Of a DNA stretch of 38,859 bases, positions 14,923 through 23,030 are shown one piece after another (the first letter of the stretch is position 1; each line of letters opens with the position of its first letter). The position numbers and the translations under genes are program-made. The stretch comes from Pseudomonadota bacterium (GTDB taxonomy: Bacteria > Bdellovibrionota > UBA1018 > CAIMNF01), in contig JAIXOQ010000014.1 of NCBI GenBank assembly GCA_027486675.1, forward strand, positions 1 to 38,859. Reading direction: 5' to 3'. The notes beneath the pieces are model-generated. The model was not told the DNA's origin, searched no databases, and worked only from the letters and a program-made list of their open reading frames with translations.

Positions 14923-16593
14923 ATGCAGGCGATATCAGTTCAGGACTCTCCCCTGAGAATCCTTCTCATTCAAACGGGTCCAGCGATGGATGTATTAAGT
15001 AGCCTTCTTGCTTCGCGAGCAATCGCTCACCACTATCCGCAAGCACAGCTGACGTTTCTGACTCGTGAGTCCACTGCCTCCTTTGCTGAACGTAGTGAAT
15101 GGATAGATACGGTGATTTCTATTCCTAGGGAATCTAAATCGATTTCTGATATCTCAAAATTTGTCAGTAACGTTTTAGAAAGCCGCTTTGAAGTGAGCGT
15201 TAATTGGTCGAGCACGCGATCAAGCGCGATCCTACTCGATCTCATTCCTGCGGTCGTGCGACTGGGTCGGCGTATAGGTTTAAACGGTGAGTTTGAAGAC
15301 TGCGACGCTTGGAGCATGGTGATGCATTCCTTAGAGTGGGGTGGCATTCACCAGGATATTCATATTGCTGATATGCAGACGACACAGGTACTGACTGCGC
15401 TCCAGATTCATGTCGGTGAGTCGCAGGAAAAAAGTGTCGTTTCCCGACAGCTCTTTCGTGCGTTAACGCCAGCTTTAATTCCGGTATGGGCACAGCGCCC
15501 TCATGGGATTCGTTGGGTTGCTATCGATGGCGATGATTGGGAACGTCTGGCGCTCGAGTCTGCTCAACAGATTGTTCGGCGTCATGGGGATGCAGGCGTA
15601 GTGTGGGTAGGGAAGAAGGGTCCGTCAGTGGCGATGGACCGCATGATTTCCCTGACCGGAAAACTCGAGCTTGATCAATACATCCAAGTCTTGTCTCATT
15701 GTCAGTGGCTGATCACGAAAGATCCTGTGCTTGCATCGCTTGCGTCGTTGCTCCAAGTAAAAGTCATCATGATCGCTGATACAGGAGCAGCCCTTTCAGC
15801 GGCACCCTATGGAAATGGGCATCTAAGAATCGTAACTTCGCACAACCTTTCCCCAGACTTTATTCATGCTGTTTATAGCTATGGCGCAACTGAGTGGATG
15901 CACAATGGAAAGAAAGACTTCTTAAAGCATCTCGAGCAACTTTCTGTTGTCGCAGACGCTAAAGGCGTAGAAGTGCAGCGCTCAAGGATTAGGCAGCCTG
16001 ACGAGGGTGGCGGCGTGGCCTATGTAGATTTGCTGAAGCATGGGACAAAAAAATCAGAGTGGGACCGGATTGCAACAGCGCGAGTATTGCGTTCTTGGCT
16101 TTGTGGTTGGGTGCCCGAAATCGATTTTGATTTGGCCCAAATTCAGGTGGACTCTGACTTAACGGTTGCAATCCAAAAGTCCTTTGAGAGTTGGCCCGTA
16201 GCGCGACGGATCACCCTCGAAGCTATTCAATCTGCTATTGCACTGCAAGGGATTGCGGTGGAGCGCCGTTCTCTGCGAATGATGGGGATTGAAGAAGATC
16301 AGAAAATCCGTGATATCGGAGCAAAGATCGCCGAGCTTGAGGTTCTACTCACGCGGTTGGCTCAAGTGGAAACGTCTCTAGGTCCTATTGTCCAGATGCA
16401 ACGTCTACTCATGCACAATCTTCCAGGCTCTGGACTCTCTGAGCTTGCGATCAGCACCCAGCAAGTTTGGGAAATGGTCGGCCAGGCATTAGACCTTCAT
16501 GAAGAGTTAGCGCACAAGATGCCGACGCAAGTCAGGACTCTGAAGAGTCGGGAACCGCGAAAGACGCATCTCAGACTTGTGGAGCGGGATTAG
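14923..16593 (+). CDS. Family 9 glycosyltransferase (heptosyltransferase)-like protein
   Basis: The first 300 residues follow the GT-B pattern of ADP-heptose:LPS heptosyltransferases. The N-terminal Rossmann half begins LRILLIQTGPAMDVLSSLLASRAI with the conserved Asp23 and YPQAQLTFLT. The C-terminal half has GVVWVGKKG and LTGKLELDQYIQVLSHCQWLI. The usual DSGpxH motif that binds the sugar nucleotide reads KDPVLASLAS from Asp267, lacking Gly and His. Beyond residue 370 is a helical extension with no known family, ending with a coiled-coil-like stretch (IGAKIAELEVLLTRLAQVE). At 556 residues it is much longer than WaaC or WaaF. In this locus it may be linked to flagellin or sheath modification. 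Confidence 0.75.
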   Translation: MQAISVQDSPLRILLIQTGPAMDVLSSLLASRAIAHHYPQAQLTFLTRESTASFAERSEWIDTVISIPRESKSISDISKFVSNVLESRFEVSVNWSSTRSSAILLDLIPAVVRLGRRIGLNGEFEDCDAWSMVMHSLEWGGIHQDIHIADMQTTQVLTALQIHVGESQEKSVVSRQLFRALTPALIPVWAQRPHGIRWVAIDGDDWERLALESAQQIVRRHGDAGVVWVGKKGPSVAMDRMISLTGKLELDQYIQVLSHCQWLITKDPVLASLASLLQVKVIMIADTGAALSAAPYGNGHLRIVTSHNLSPDFIHAVYSYGATEWMHNGKKDFLKHLEQLSVVADAKGVEVQRSRIRQPDEGGGVAYVDLLKHGTKKSEWDRIATARVLRSWLCGWVPEIDFDLAQIQVDSDLTVAIQKSFESWPVARRITLEAIQSAIALQGIAVERRSLRMMGIEEDQKIRDIGAKIAELEVLLTRLAQVETSLGPIVQMQRLLMHNLPGSGLSELAISTQQVWEMVGQALDLHEELAHKMPTQVRTLKSREPRKTHLRLVERD

Positions 16594-17764
16594 CGTCGGA
16601 TGGGTCGATCGACCTCGATATCAGGAAAGCCGCAAATCCAAAAAATGCAATTGTTCCTGCCATAGGCAGGGCACTCTTTGCATGCAACAGACTCACCGTA
16701 AGGGAAGCGATACTCGCCAGCAGGAACTGGATTGTGCCAATCAGCGCACTTGCGGCGCCCGCTCTGTGACCATGATGCTGGAGCGCATTGGCGGTTGAGT
16801 TCGGAAAAACCATACCTACGGATGCGACATAGACAAACAGTGGAACCATGAGTCCGATCAGTCCAAGATTAAGGAGACCCGACAGTAGGAGCGTTGCACC
16901 TGCAGAGGCAGTGATCAGCAACGCAATATTCATGACTCGGCGTGGGCCGTAAAGTTTTACAAAGCTCACATTGAGCTGAGAGGCGATGATCAGGCCAATG
17001 GCATTGGTTCCAAAAAGTAACCCATAGTTTTCAGGTGCAACTTGGTAGAGCTCAAGGAATACGAAGGGTGAGCCTGTGATGTAGGCAAAGAGCCCGCCCT
17101 GAGCAAGTCCCGCAGAAAGTGCGTTTAGGAGAAAGTCTCTGTGCCTGATCACATTCCAATAGTTTTTAAAGGCTTTGGAAAAGTGAACGTCCCGATTGGG
17201 TTCCTTCGATTCAGGAAGCCGTGTCTTTACCGCGATCAGGCAGAGAGTAGAGAAGAGAGCGAGGGCCCAAAAAATAGAGCTCCAATGAAAGCTCCGAATC
17301 AGATAACCCCCTAGAAGGGGTGCCAAGATGGGTGCTACCCCCATCACCAGGATCAGTGTTGAGAACACTGCGGCCGATTCGTGGTGGGAAAACAAATCAC
17401 GGACCATGGCCCTTGAGATCACCGCACCTGAGCAGGCGCCTAAGGCTTGGAGGAATCGACAAAGAACAAGAACAGCGATTGAGGGAGCAAAGGCGCAGCC
17501 GATCGATGCAATGGTGTAGATGCAGAGCCCGAAATAGAGGGGTTTCTTTCGTCCGTAGCGATCAGCCAGTACTCCATAGATCAGTTGCCCGATAGATAGG
17601 CCTAAAAAAAATGCAGCTAAGGACCATTCCACCTCGGAGGTGGGGACATTGAAGTCGGCTGCGACTTTTGTAAATGCGGGGAGGTACATATCGATCGAAA
17701 GTGGACCGAGTGCGATCAGAGATCCTAGGATTAAAACGAGTGTGCGTTTCTTTTGCGGAATCAT
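16571..17764 (-). CDS. MFS multidrug efflux transporter, Bcr/CflA family
   Basis: A 397-residue inner-membrane transporter with 12 predicted hydrophobic segments, using proton antiport to export drugs or other small molecules. Family signatures are IALGPLSIDMYLPAFTKVA in the first helix region, the MFS motif A LIYGVLADRYGRKKPLYFG and the motif around CRFLQALGACSGAVISRAMVRDLF. These are typical of Bcr/CflA members (bicyclomycin and chloramphenicol resistance relatives). Its 3' end overlaps the convergent glycosyltransferase-like gene by 23 bases. It is downstream of a small secreted protein with a gap of 33 bases, probably in one operon. Substrate unknown. Confidence 0.9.
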   Translation of the reverse strand: MIPQKKRTLVLILGSLIALGPLSIDMYLPAFTKVAADFNVPTSEVEWSLAAFFLGLSIGQLIYGVLADRYGRKKPLYFGLCIYTIASIGCAFAPSIAVLVLCRFLQALGACSGAVISRAMVRDLFSHHESAAVFSTLILVMGVAPILAPLLGGYLIRSFHWSSIFWALALFSTLCLIAVKTRLPESKEPNRDVHFSKAFKNYWNVIRHRDFLLNALSAGLAQGGLFAYITGSPFVFLELYQVAPENYGLLFGTNAIGLIIASQLNVSFVKLYGPRRVMNIALLITASAGATLLLSGLLNLGLIGLMVPLFVYVASVGMVFPNSTANALQHHGHRAGAASALIGTIQFLLASIASLTVSLLHAKSALPMAGTIAFFGFAAFLISRSIDPSDANPAPQV

Positions 17765-17797
17765 GATGGCCTTTTGAACTTTGGAGGGCTAATTGAC

Positions 17798-18172
17798 TTA
17801 GAGACTTTTAAGAGCTTGAAAAAGGCTCTGGCCATGACGACTTTCCAGGCAGCCCTCGATGACGATCGGCTTCACATTACGAGTGACGTGGTGGGTGTAT
17901 TTTCCGGTCTTGCAGGGGGCTGAAAAGAAGGAGCCATCGACCTTTGGATTGAACACTCGATCGATAGAGGCTTGTTTCTTTTTGACGGCACTGGCAGAGA
18001 GTTGACGACCGTTCACTTTTATCGACTGACCTTTGCGGGACAACTCAGTGAGCTGCTTCTTTCCTTCAGTCACTTGGGACCAGATTCGCACTCGAGTTAC
18101 GGTTTGTGCCAGGGCCGTTTGTGTTGGAATTAGGGAGAGACAGGCCACGAGAATCAAGCCGCCGGGGATCAT
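17798..18172 (-). CDS. Small secreted hypothetical protein, 124 residues
   Basis: I do not recognise this family. The product has a signal peptide (MIPGGLILVACLSLIPTQTALA), then a basic mature part of about 100 residues rich in Lys, Ser and Gln, with two Cys (SAPCKTGKYTHH and IEGCLESRHG) that could form one disulfide. It is encoded just ahead of the Bcr/CflA efflux gene on the same strand and is divergent from the chemoreceptor gene, leaving 60 bases for two promoters. Confidence 0.65.
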   Translation of the reverse strand: MIPGGLILVACLSLIPTQTALAQTVTRVRIWSQVTEGKKQLTELSRKGQSIKVNGRQLSASAVKKKQASIDRVFNPKVDGSFFSAPCKTGKYTHHVTRNVKPIVIEGCLESRHGQSLFQALKSL

Positions 18173-18232
18173 GCCTCTACCTTAGCAAAAAAACCTAAAC
18201 TTTTATCATCATGTTTTTCGGACAGGGAGCCG

Positions 18233-19819
18233 ATGGGGGAGTTGATGAAAACTTGGAGCTTGTCCCGGAAATTATTGACTATGGGCATTATCATTGGCGC
18301 CTTTGTGCCTACTTTAGGCGCAGTGACCTATATGAAACTGAAAGAGGTTTCTGTCCTCAATCAGGCAATTTCGGATGTGAAGCTCGTTAAGACGAAGATG
18401 CTCGGGGAACTGGTTTTTAAATTTCGTGATATCAGAATTCAGGCTAGGACGATGCCGGTTTTAGGCATGTCCCAGACTAGAATCGATGAATTTGCAGGCT
18501 TAACAAAAGCCGCAATGATCAAGTTTACCGAAGCGAAGGATGAGTACGCCAAAAGACTTGAGAACGATAAAGAAAAGGCACTTTTTGAAGAGTTCGAAAA
18601 AGCCTCCAATATGTTTCTTGAGTTCGCTGAAGCAGCTCGTGGTCTTGCTTTAGCGCATGATCCGGCGAAGCTTGAGGAATTGGCGCGTTTGGTGCGGGAT
18701 GTGTGTCCTGTCAAGGCCGGTGTTGTAGAGGTAGCGATCGCACAACTCACTGAACATCAGATGTTAGAGGCAAAAGAACTGGTGAGTGCTGCCCATGCTG
18801 CTGAGCAAAAATCAATACTATTTACCCTTTTGGGATCTGTCCTTGGATTCGTTCTTGCCGTTGTTCTTGGTTTTCTGATGGCCCGATCCATTTCAAAGAA
18901 CTTGCAGGCTCTTGCAGATGCGCTTGGAAGAAGCTCGGGTGAAGTCAGTCAAGCTGCGAGCGAGGTTTCTGAAAACGGGAATAGTCTTTCGTCTGCCGCA
19001 ACTCAGCAAGCTGCCGCACTTCAAGAGACCGTGAGTGCTATTGAGGAAATTAGTTCAATGATCAGTAAGAATTCCGATAATGCGAATCATTCGAAAGAAT
19101 CCGCTCAATCTAGCCTTTCTATGGCGAAATCGGGTGATCAATTGGTTGAGGAGTTGATCCGGGAAGTTGAGGCGATTCAGGAAAGCACCATCTCTTTGAT
19201 GAATGCAGTGAATGAAAGCAATAAGGAAGTCAAAGGCGTCGTGGACGTGATCGCACAGATCGAATCAAAGACGAAAGTCATCAACGACATTGTATTTCAA
19301 ACGAAGCTCCTGTCCTTCAATGCCTCGGTTGAAGCGGCTCGTGCCGGTGAGAGTGGTAAGGGATTTGCGGTAGTCGCAGAAGAGGTGGGAAACCTGGCCG
19401 CCATGAGTGGGGCTTCTGCGAAGGAAATCTCTGAACTTCTATCCAGCAGCGTACAAATGGTCGAACGAATTGTCACAAATACGCAGACCCGAGTAGAGAA
19501 GCAAGCGGTTGAAAGCAAAAATCGAGTCGACCACGGCATCAGCATCGGAAAACGATGCGGTGAGTCTTTGGTTGAGATCCTAGCGAGTGCTGAAAAGGTC
19601 GAGCAAATGGTCTCAGAGATATCACAAGCTTGTCGGGAACAGTCGACAGGGGTCTCTGAGGTCACAAAAGCTATGCATCAGATGGATCAGGTGACTCAGC
19701 AGAATGCTGAAGTTTCAAACTCCTCCGCACATGCAGCAGAAAAGCTAAACAATCAAGCCATACAGATGAAAAAGCTTGTAGGCGATCTCTTTGAGACGAT
19801 CCACGGAAAAGCAGCTTAG
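18233..19819 (+). CDS. Methyl-accepting chemotaxis protein
   Basis: The 528-residue chemoreceptor has an N-terminal membrane segment (LLTMGIIIGAFVPTLGAVTY), a periplasmic sensor of about 160 residues that looks like a four-helix bundle, a second membrane segment near residues 196-220 (LFTLLGSVLGFVLAVVLGFLMA) and a cytoplasmic signalling domain. The hairpin tip reads IVFQTKLLSFNASVEAARAGESGKGFAVVAEEVGNLA. Between the second membrane segment and the methylation helices there is only a short stretch, with no complete HAMP domain. The ATG at 18233 has AGGGAG upstream; a start at 18245 is also possible. A K+-channel-like gene begins 10 bases after its stop. Confidence 0.92.
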   Translation: MGELMKTWSLSRKLLTMGIIIGAFVPTLGAVTYMKLKEVSVLNQAISDVKLVKTKMLGELVFKFRDIRIQARTMPVLGMSQTRIDEFAGLTKAAMIKFTEAKDEYAKRLENDKEKALFEEFEKASNMFLEFAEAARGLALAHDPAKLEELARLVRDVCPVKAGVVEVAIAQLTEHQMLEAKELVSAAHAAEQKSILFTLLGSVLGFVLAVVLGFLMARSISKNLQALADALGRSSGEVSQAASEVSENGNSLSSAATQQAAALQETVSAIEEISSMISKNSDNANHSKESAQSSLSMAKSGDQLVEELIREVEAIQESTISLMNAVNESNKEVKGVVDVIAQIESKTKVINDIVFQTKLLSFNASVEAARAGESGKGFAVVAEEVGNLAAMSGASAKEISELLSSSVQMVERIVTNTQTRVEKQAVESKNRVDHGISIGKRCGESLVEILASAEKVEQMVSEISQACREQSTGVSEVTKAMHQMDQVTQQNAEVSNSSAHAAEKLNNQAIQMKKLVGDLFETIHGKAA

Positions 19820-19829
19820 ACTGTAGTGG

Positions 19830-20189
19830 ATGGGTTTGTATAAGCACCACAGTTTCATGTGGACCTTTACGAAGAGTCTCTTTCTTAGCCTTCAGCGACC
19901 CGTGTTTTTGTATCTGACATCGGTGGCATTCACCTTGATGGGAATCTGTGCACTGTTAGTCTACTTAGTGGAGGGAGGGAGTAATCCTCAGATCGCGACC
20001 TTGCTGGATGCCCTTTATTACACCGTTACGATCATGACTGGTGTGGGTCTAGGTGACATTGCACCCATGAGTACACCAGGCCGAATTTTATCTATGGCCA
20101 TCATGCTGCTCGGGACCGCAGTCTATGTTTGTTTTACCGGCGCTCTCGCTGCCTCAATCTTGGAGATTGAACTCTCGCATCGGAAGTGA
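19830..20189 (+). CDS. Two-helix potassium-channel-like protein with unusual filter
   Basis: This 119-residue protein has the Ion_trans_2 (KcsA-like) layout: first helix VFLYLTSVAFTLMGICALLVYLV (about residues 25-47), pore helix ATLLDALYYTVTIMT, selectivity-filter region TGVGLGD (residues 70-76) and second helix ILSMAIMLLGTAVYVCFTGALAASILEIE. The filter is normally T-V-G-Y-G; here Tyr is replaced by Leu and the first Thr by Gly, so selectivity may be relaxed. No cytoplasmic ligand-binding domain follows. Four subunits would form a channel. It is 10 bases after the chemoreceptor stop and probably co-transcribed. A later start at Met10 is possible. Confidence 0.8.
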   Translation: MGLYKHHSFMWTFTKSLFLSLQRPVFLYLTSVAFTLMGICALLVYLVEGGSNPQIATLLDALYYTVTIMTGVGLGDIAPMSTPGRILSMAIMLLGTAVYVCFTGALAASILEIELSHRK

Positions 20190-20218
20190 AGCTTGGCCGC
20201 GCCGCACTCCCTCACGGT

Positions 20219-22714
20219 CTAAACCTCAAGGATTATGAAACCCAGGTCCAAGAACCATTTTCTGAGCCCTTCGTCCATCCCACTTGGCAGAAAGACGCCA
20301 ATCTGAAATGGTGGCAGGATCTTTGGAGTACCGATCGGTTGAAGATTCATGAGAAGTTTTCTGTATCCAGCCATTCGTATGAATTGTTCTTCGATGGTCC
20401 GATCCAGGTGTCCGTCCCCTTTCTTAAATCTGAGATCTGAGAACGTCATTGGTCTTGGATAGGTTTTAGTTTCAACAAGTACAGTCTTTCCATCTCTGTG
20501 GACAACCATGTCCCACTCTTTCTTCTCAAACCAATCCTGAAACGAAATATCTAAAGGTTTTTTATTCCGCTGTAATTCCTGAAGTAATGTCCCGAGTTCC
20601 GGTACACGATTCAGAATTGTAGTCTCAAGGTTTTTTGGGTTTTTATGCCGCCGACTCCAGAGACCGGAAAGTTCTAGGCTGAGCTTTTGACTCTTACTGA
20701 GATTCTTTGCCGGGGTTAGGGTCAGTTTGAGTTTTACGCCTATCTCCTCTACTCCACGAAACTGCAGCAATCCTTGGATTTCACCCAGTTGCCCTATTAA
20801 GAGCCTCTGAAATGTAGAAGAGAAATCCTGAGCATCCTCTAAAGAATGATCTGGACTCGACTTGATGCTTAAGGCGACCAGATTTTGATTATAGTTCTGC
20901 TCAAGTCTGATCAGGTCGGCCTGTAACGTGTCGCTGAGATTAGCTTTATTGATCTGAGTAAAAAGTTCAGATCGTACCGCCATGAGCTCCTGAAGGGTGC
21001 TATTGATTTGTGTGTGACTCAAGCCACTCAGGTCTGAGACTCGATTCATCTTTTGAAGCGCCAGCGTTGCTCTCAGTAATCCAGGATAGAGTGCACCAAT
21101 AGATGCTGACTCAGACGCTATATTCTGAGGGATTTGCATGAGAAAACTTTCAAACCGGGAAGCATGGACTTTGTCCTTCTTGTACAGGGCCGACAGGATT
21201 CTATTCTCAGGAGTATCTGAAGCGAATACTCGGCTTCTGCCGCTGGCAAGGTACTCGATCTCTTTTATGAAATCTGAGTTTAGGTGCTGAATTCTTTGCA
21301 GCATATTCTGTGTGCTATCGGATCGGATCAAGTTGGATTGTACTAGTTTCTCGGTCTGCTCAGCGTTGTATAACGCTTCCCGAGAGATGGTTTTCACTTT
21401 GTTGAACAAGGACTCCGTGCTGATCAAAGGGGTTAACTCACGGATGATATCTGATCGTTTCGCAGAGATTTCTTTGATCCTTGAAAGGACCGACTCAGTG
21501 CTGATCACTGAATGGTTTTGTGCCGCTTGCAGTAACAGGGATTTAAAGGCAGAAAGCTTTTCCTGTACTGGATTCAGATTTAGATTTTTCGGAAGGGTTT
21601 CTGACAGGGTCTCCAGCTGCTCTAAGGTCGCTTTCTCCATTTGGACCTGATTATTGAAGGCTTCCTTGGCTCGTTCAATATTACGTAATTTCTCAAGAAG
21701 TTCTGATTCTGCAATAGTGATGGCATTTTGAAAGCGTTCCGTTTCTTTGCGGAATCCACTGCGTTCTGCATCTTGAGCGAGCTCTTCACGCAGAAGCTTC
21801 CATTCTTTTGATAACTCTTGTGCATAGGAGTCCTCCGCACTCTCGGGTATCGGGTTTTGAACGGTCTTCTTTGCGCGAGCAAGGGCGTCAATCTGTTGCT
21901 GAGTCGGCCTTTCGGTGTAAAAGCCTTTGAGTTTTTCTGCTGGCTCTGGATTCTTTTTTTCAATCCGAGTCAAAGTGGATTCAGTCTTAACTTGTGGCTT
22001 TGGTGTAGAGGCTTCTTTGTCGGCTAAAAGTGCAGCTTCCCTGTAAGCAGCTAGTCTTGAGGGCTTACGAACGGAATCCAAATTAGGCTCTTTAATCTGG
22101 ACGGATATATTTTTTGCGTAGGGCACCTTAATTGCGCCCTTAAGATTATCTCCAAACTGTTTCGTGTAGTCTTGGATCATCTGTACGGCAGTCATCCTCG
22201 CCTGGTGGTCCCCGCTGGTCTCATTTAGAGTTTGCTCGATGGGGCCTATCCTGTTTTCAAATGTGTCGCCAAGAGTTTTTAGCGATTGAGCAAGTCGTGG
22301 TTCACGTGTTGCGCCCAGGGTCGCAACTAACGCTGCCTCACGAATTGCTTTTAGGTTCTTCGCAAATTGAATTGTGGCTTTTTCATCGAGGTCCTGAAGC
22401 GGGATCTTTGGAAGGACATTAGCCTTCAGTGAATCCACGATCTGAACGAGGGATGCATCCGCTTTGGCTAAAGAACCTGGAAGAAGGATTTCCTGGGCCG
22501 GAAAGGCTTCGGGTTTTAGCTTTTGGAAATTGGGTTCGTGAGGGGACTGTGTGCCTAGATGTTTTATGTATCTCTGCCATGCGTCCTCGGGTTGGACTGA
22601 TTGATTCCGTAATGCATTTAGTACCGGTTCTAGCGGGTCTGACGGGCACCTCGCAGATAACGGGCAGGTCTGAATGAAGATCAAAAGGACCGATGCTCGA
22701 AGGAAATAACTCAC
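20219..22714 (-). CDS. Secreted coiled-coil protein with C-terminal PD-(D/E)XK-like nuclease motif
   Basis: No overall family is recognised for this 831-residue protein. It starts with a signal peptide (MSYFLRASVLLIFIQTCPLSA); the following ARC is not a good lipobox. Residues 30-690 are almost entirely helical, charged and Glu/Gln/Lys/Leu-rich, with a near-repeat ISTESVLSRIKEIS and ISTESLFNKVKTIS 27 residues apart. The C-terminal 110 residues look like a globular PD-(D/E)XK fold: EKKEWDMVVHRDGKTVLVETKTYPRP, with Asp735, Glu748 and Lys750 as candidate metal and catalytic residues, and a following helix EEQFIRMAGYRKLL with Gln777 and Tyr784. A secreted nuclease is my inference. It stands alone between a channel gene (convergent) and the foldback and tRNA. 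Confidence 0.7.
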   Translation of the reverse strand: MSYFLRASVLLIFIQTCPLSARCPSDPLEPVLNALRNQSVQPEDAWQRYIKHLGTQSPHEPNFQKLKPEAFPAQEILLPGSLAKADASLVQIVDSLKANVLPKIPLQDLDEKATIQFAKNLKAIREAALVATLGATREPRLAQSLKTLGDTFENRIGPIEQTLNETSGDHQARMTAVQMIQDYTKQFGDNLKGAIKVPYAKNISVQIKEPNLDSVRKPSRLAAYREAALLADKEASTPKPQVKTESTLTRIEKKNPEPAEKLKGFYTERPTQQQIDALARAKKTVQNPIPESAEDSYAQELSKEWKLLREELAQDAERSGFRKETERFQNAITIAESELLEKLRNIERAKEAFNNQVQMEKATLEQLETLSETLPKNLNLNPVQEKLSAFKSLLLQAAQNHSVISTESVLSRIKEISAKRSDIIRELTPLISTESLFNKVKTISREALYNAEQTEKLVQSNLIRSDSTQNMLQRIQHLNSDFIKEIEYLASGRSRVFASDTPENRILSALYKKDKVHASRFESFLMQIPQNIASESASIGALYPGLLRATLALQKMNRVSDLSGLSHTQINSTLQELMAVRSELFTQINKANLSDTLQADLIRLEQNYNQNLVALSIKSSPDHSLEDAQDFSSTFQRLLIGQLGEIQGLLQFRGVEEIGVKLKLTLTPAKNLSKSQKLSLELSGLWSRRHKNPKNLETTILNRVPELGTLLQELQRNKKPLDISFQDWFEKKEWDMVVHRDGKTVLVETKTYPRPMTFSDLRFKKGDGHLDRTIEEQFIRMAGYRKLLMNLQPIGTPKILPPFQIGVFLPSGMDEGLRKWFLDLGFIILEV

Positions 22715-22809
22715 TCTTTAATTATGGTTCTTGTGGTTCAAGATTCCATGAGTCCTATAGCCAAGGCTCTGACGATCGCCCGCCCCCGTCTCACCACGGC
22801 CCAGCCTTA

Positions 22810-22930
22810 TTCATCCATCTAATATTGTCTTCTGGTTTCGAGGGCTAAAAGAGCGTCGCATGGATGCGACGTGATCTGCCCACGGAGGGGTGCCGCCCGA
22901 GAGACCAGAAGACAATATTAGATGGATGAA
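22810..22930. repeat. 121-bp foldback element with perfect 27-bp inverted arms
   Basis: The left arm is 22810-22836 (begins TTCATCCATCTAATATTG) and the right arm, 22904-22930, is its exact reverse complement. The 67-base centre carries a second perfect hairpin, CGTCGCAT at 22854-22861 and ATGCGACG at 22864-22871. There is no open reading frame of note, no T-run on either side and no clear target-site duplication. It lies seven bases after the CCA end of tRNA-Thr on the minus strand. It could be a MITE-like element, a structured RNA or a processing signal. Confidence 0.9.
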
Positions 22931-22937
22931 GAAAAGG

Positions 22938-23013
22938 TGGAGCCGATGATGTGACTCGAACACACGACCTACGCTTTACGAAAGCGTTGCTCTACCAACT
23001 GAGCTACATCGGC
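22938..23013 (-). tRNA. tRNA-Thr(CGT)
   Basis: The minus strand folds into a complete 76-base cloverleaf. The acceptor stem is GCCGATG with CATCGGC, the D-arm GCTCAGTTGGTAGAGC, the anticodon arm ACGCT-TTCGTAA-AGCGT with anticodon CGT, the variable loop AGGTC, and the T-arm GTGTG-TTCGAGT-CACAT. The discriminator base is T and CCA is encoded. It decodes ACG threonine codons. A good promoter precedes it and the foldback element follows it. Confidence 0.96.
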
Positions 23014-23030
23014 CAAAAGAATAGTCTTCG

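Noticed and set aside
18197-18236. Sigma-28 promoter before the chemoreceptor (TAAACTTT ... GCCGATGG)
   Set aside because: The two elements are much too far apart for the 11-base spacer and the -10 part overlaps the start codon.
20186-20440. Plus-strand frame of 84 codons starting at a GTG
   Set aside because: It lies mostly opposite the conserved C-terminus of the 831-residue secreted protein, has no family features, and starts with GTG overlapping the channel stop. Most likely a shadow, though it would be a tempting immunity gene candidate.
22810-22930. Foldback read as an integron attC site, retron msr-msd or intrinsic terminator
   Set aside because: There are no RYYYAAC/GTTRRRY cores, no reverse transcriptase nearby, and no T-run follows either side of the hairpin.
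22938-23013. tRNA-Thr as the attachment site of an integrated island
   Set aside because: I found no integrase gene and no direct repeat of the tRNA 3' end in the window, so integration is not supported.
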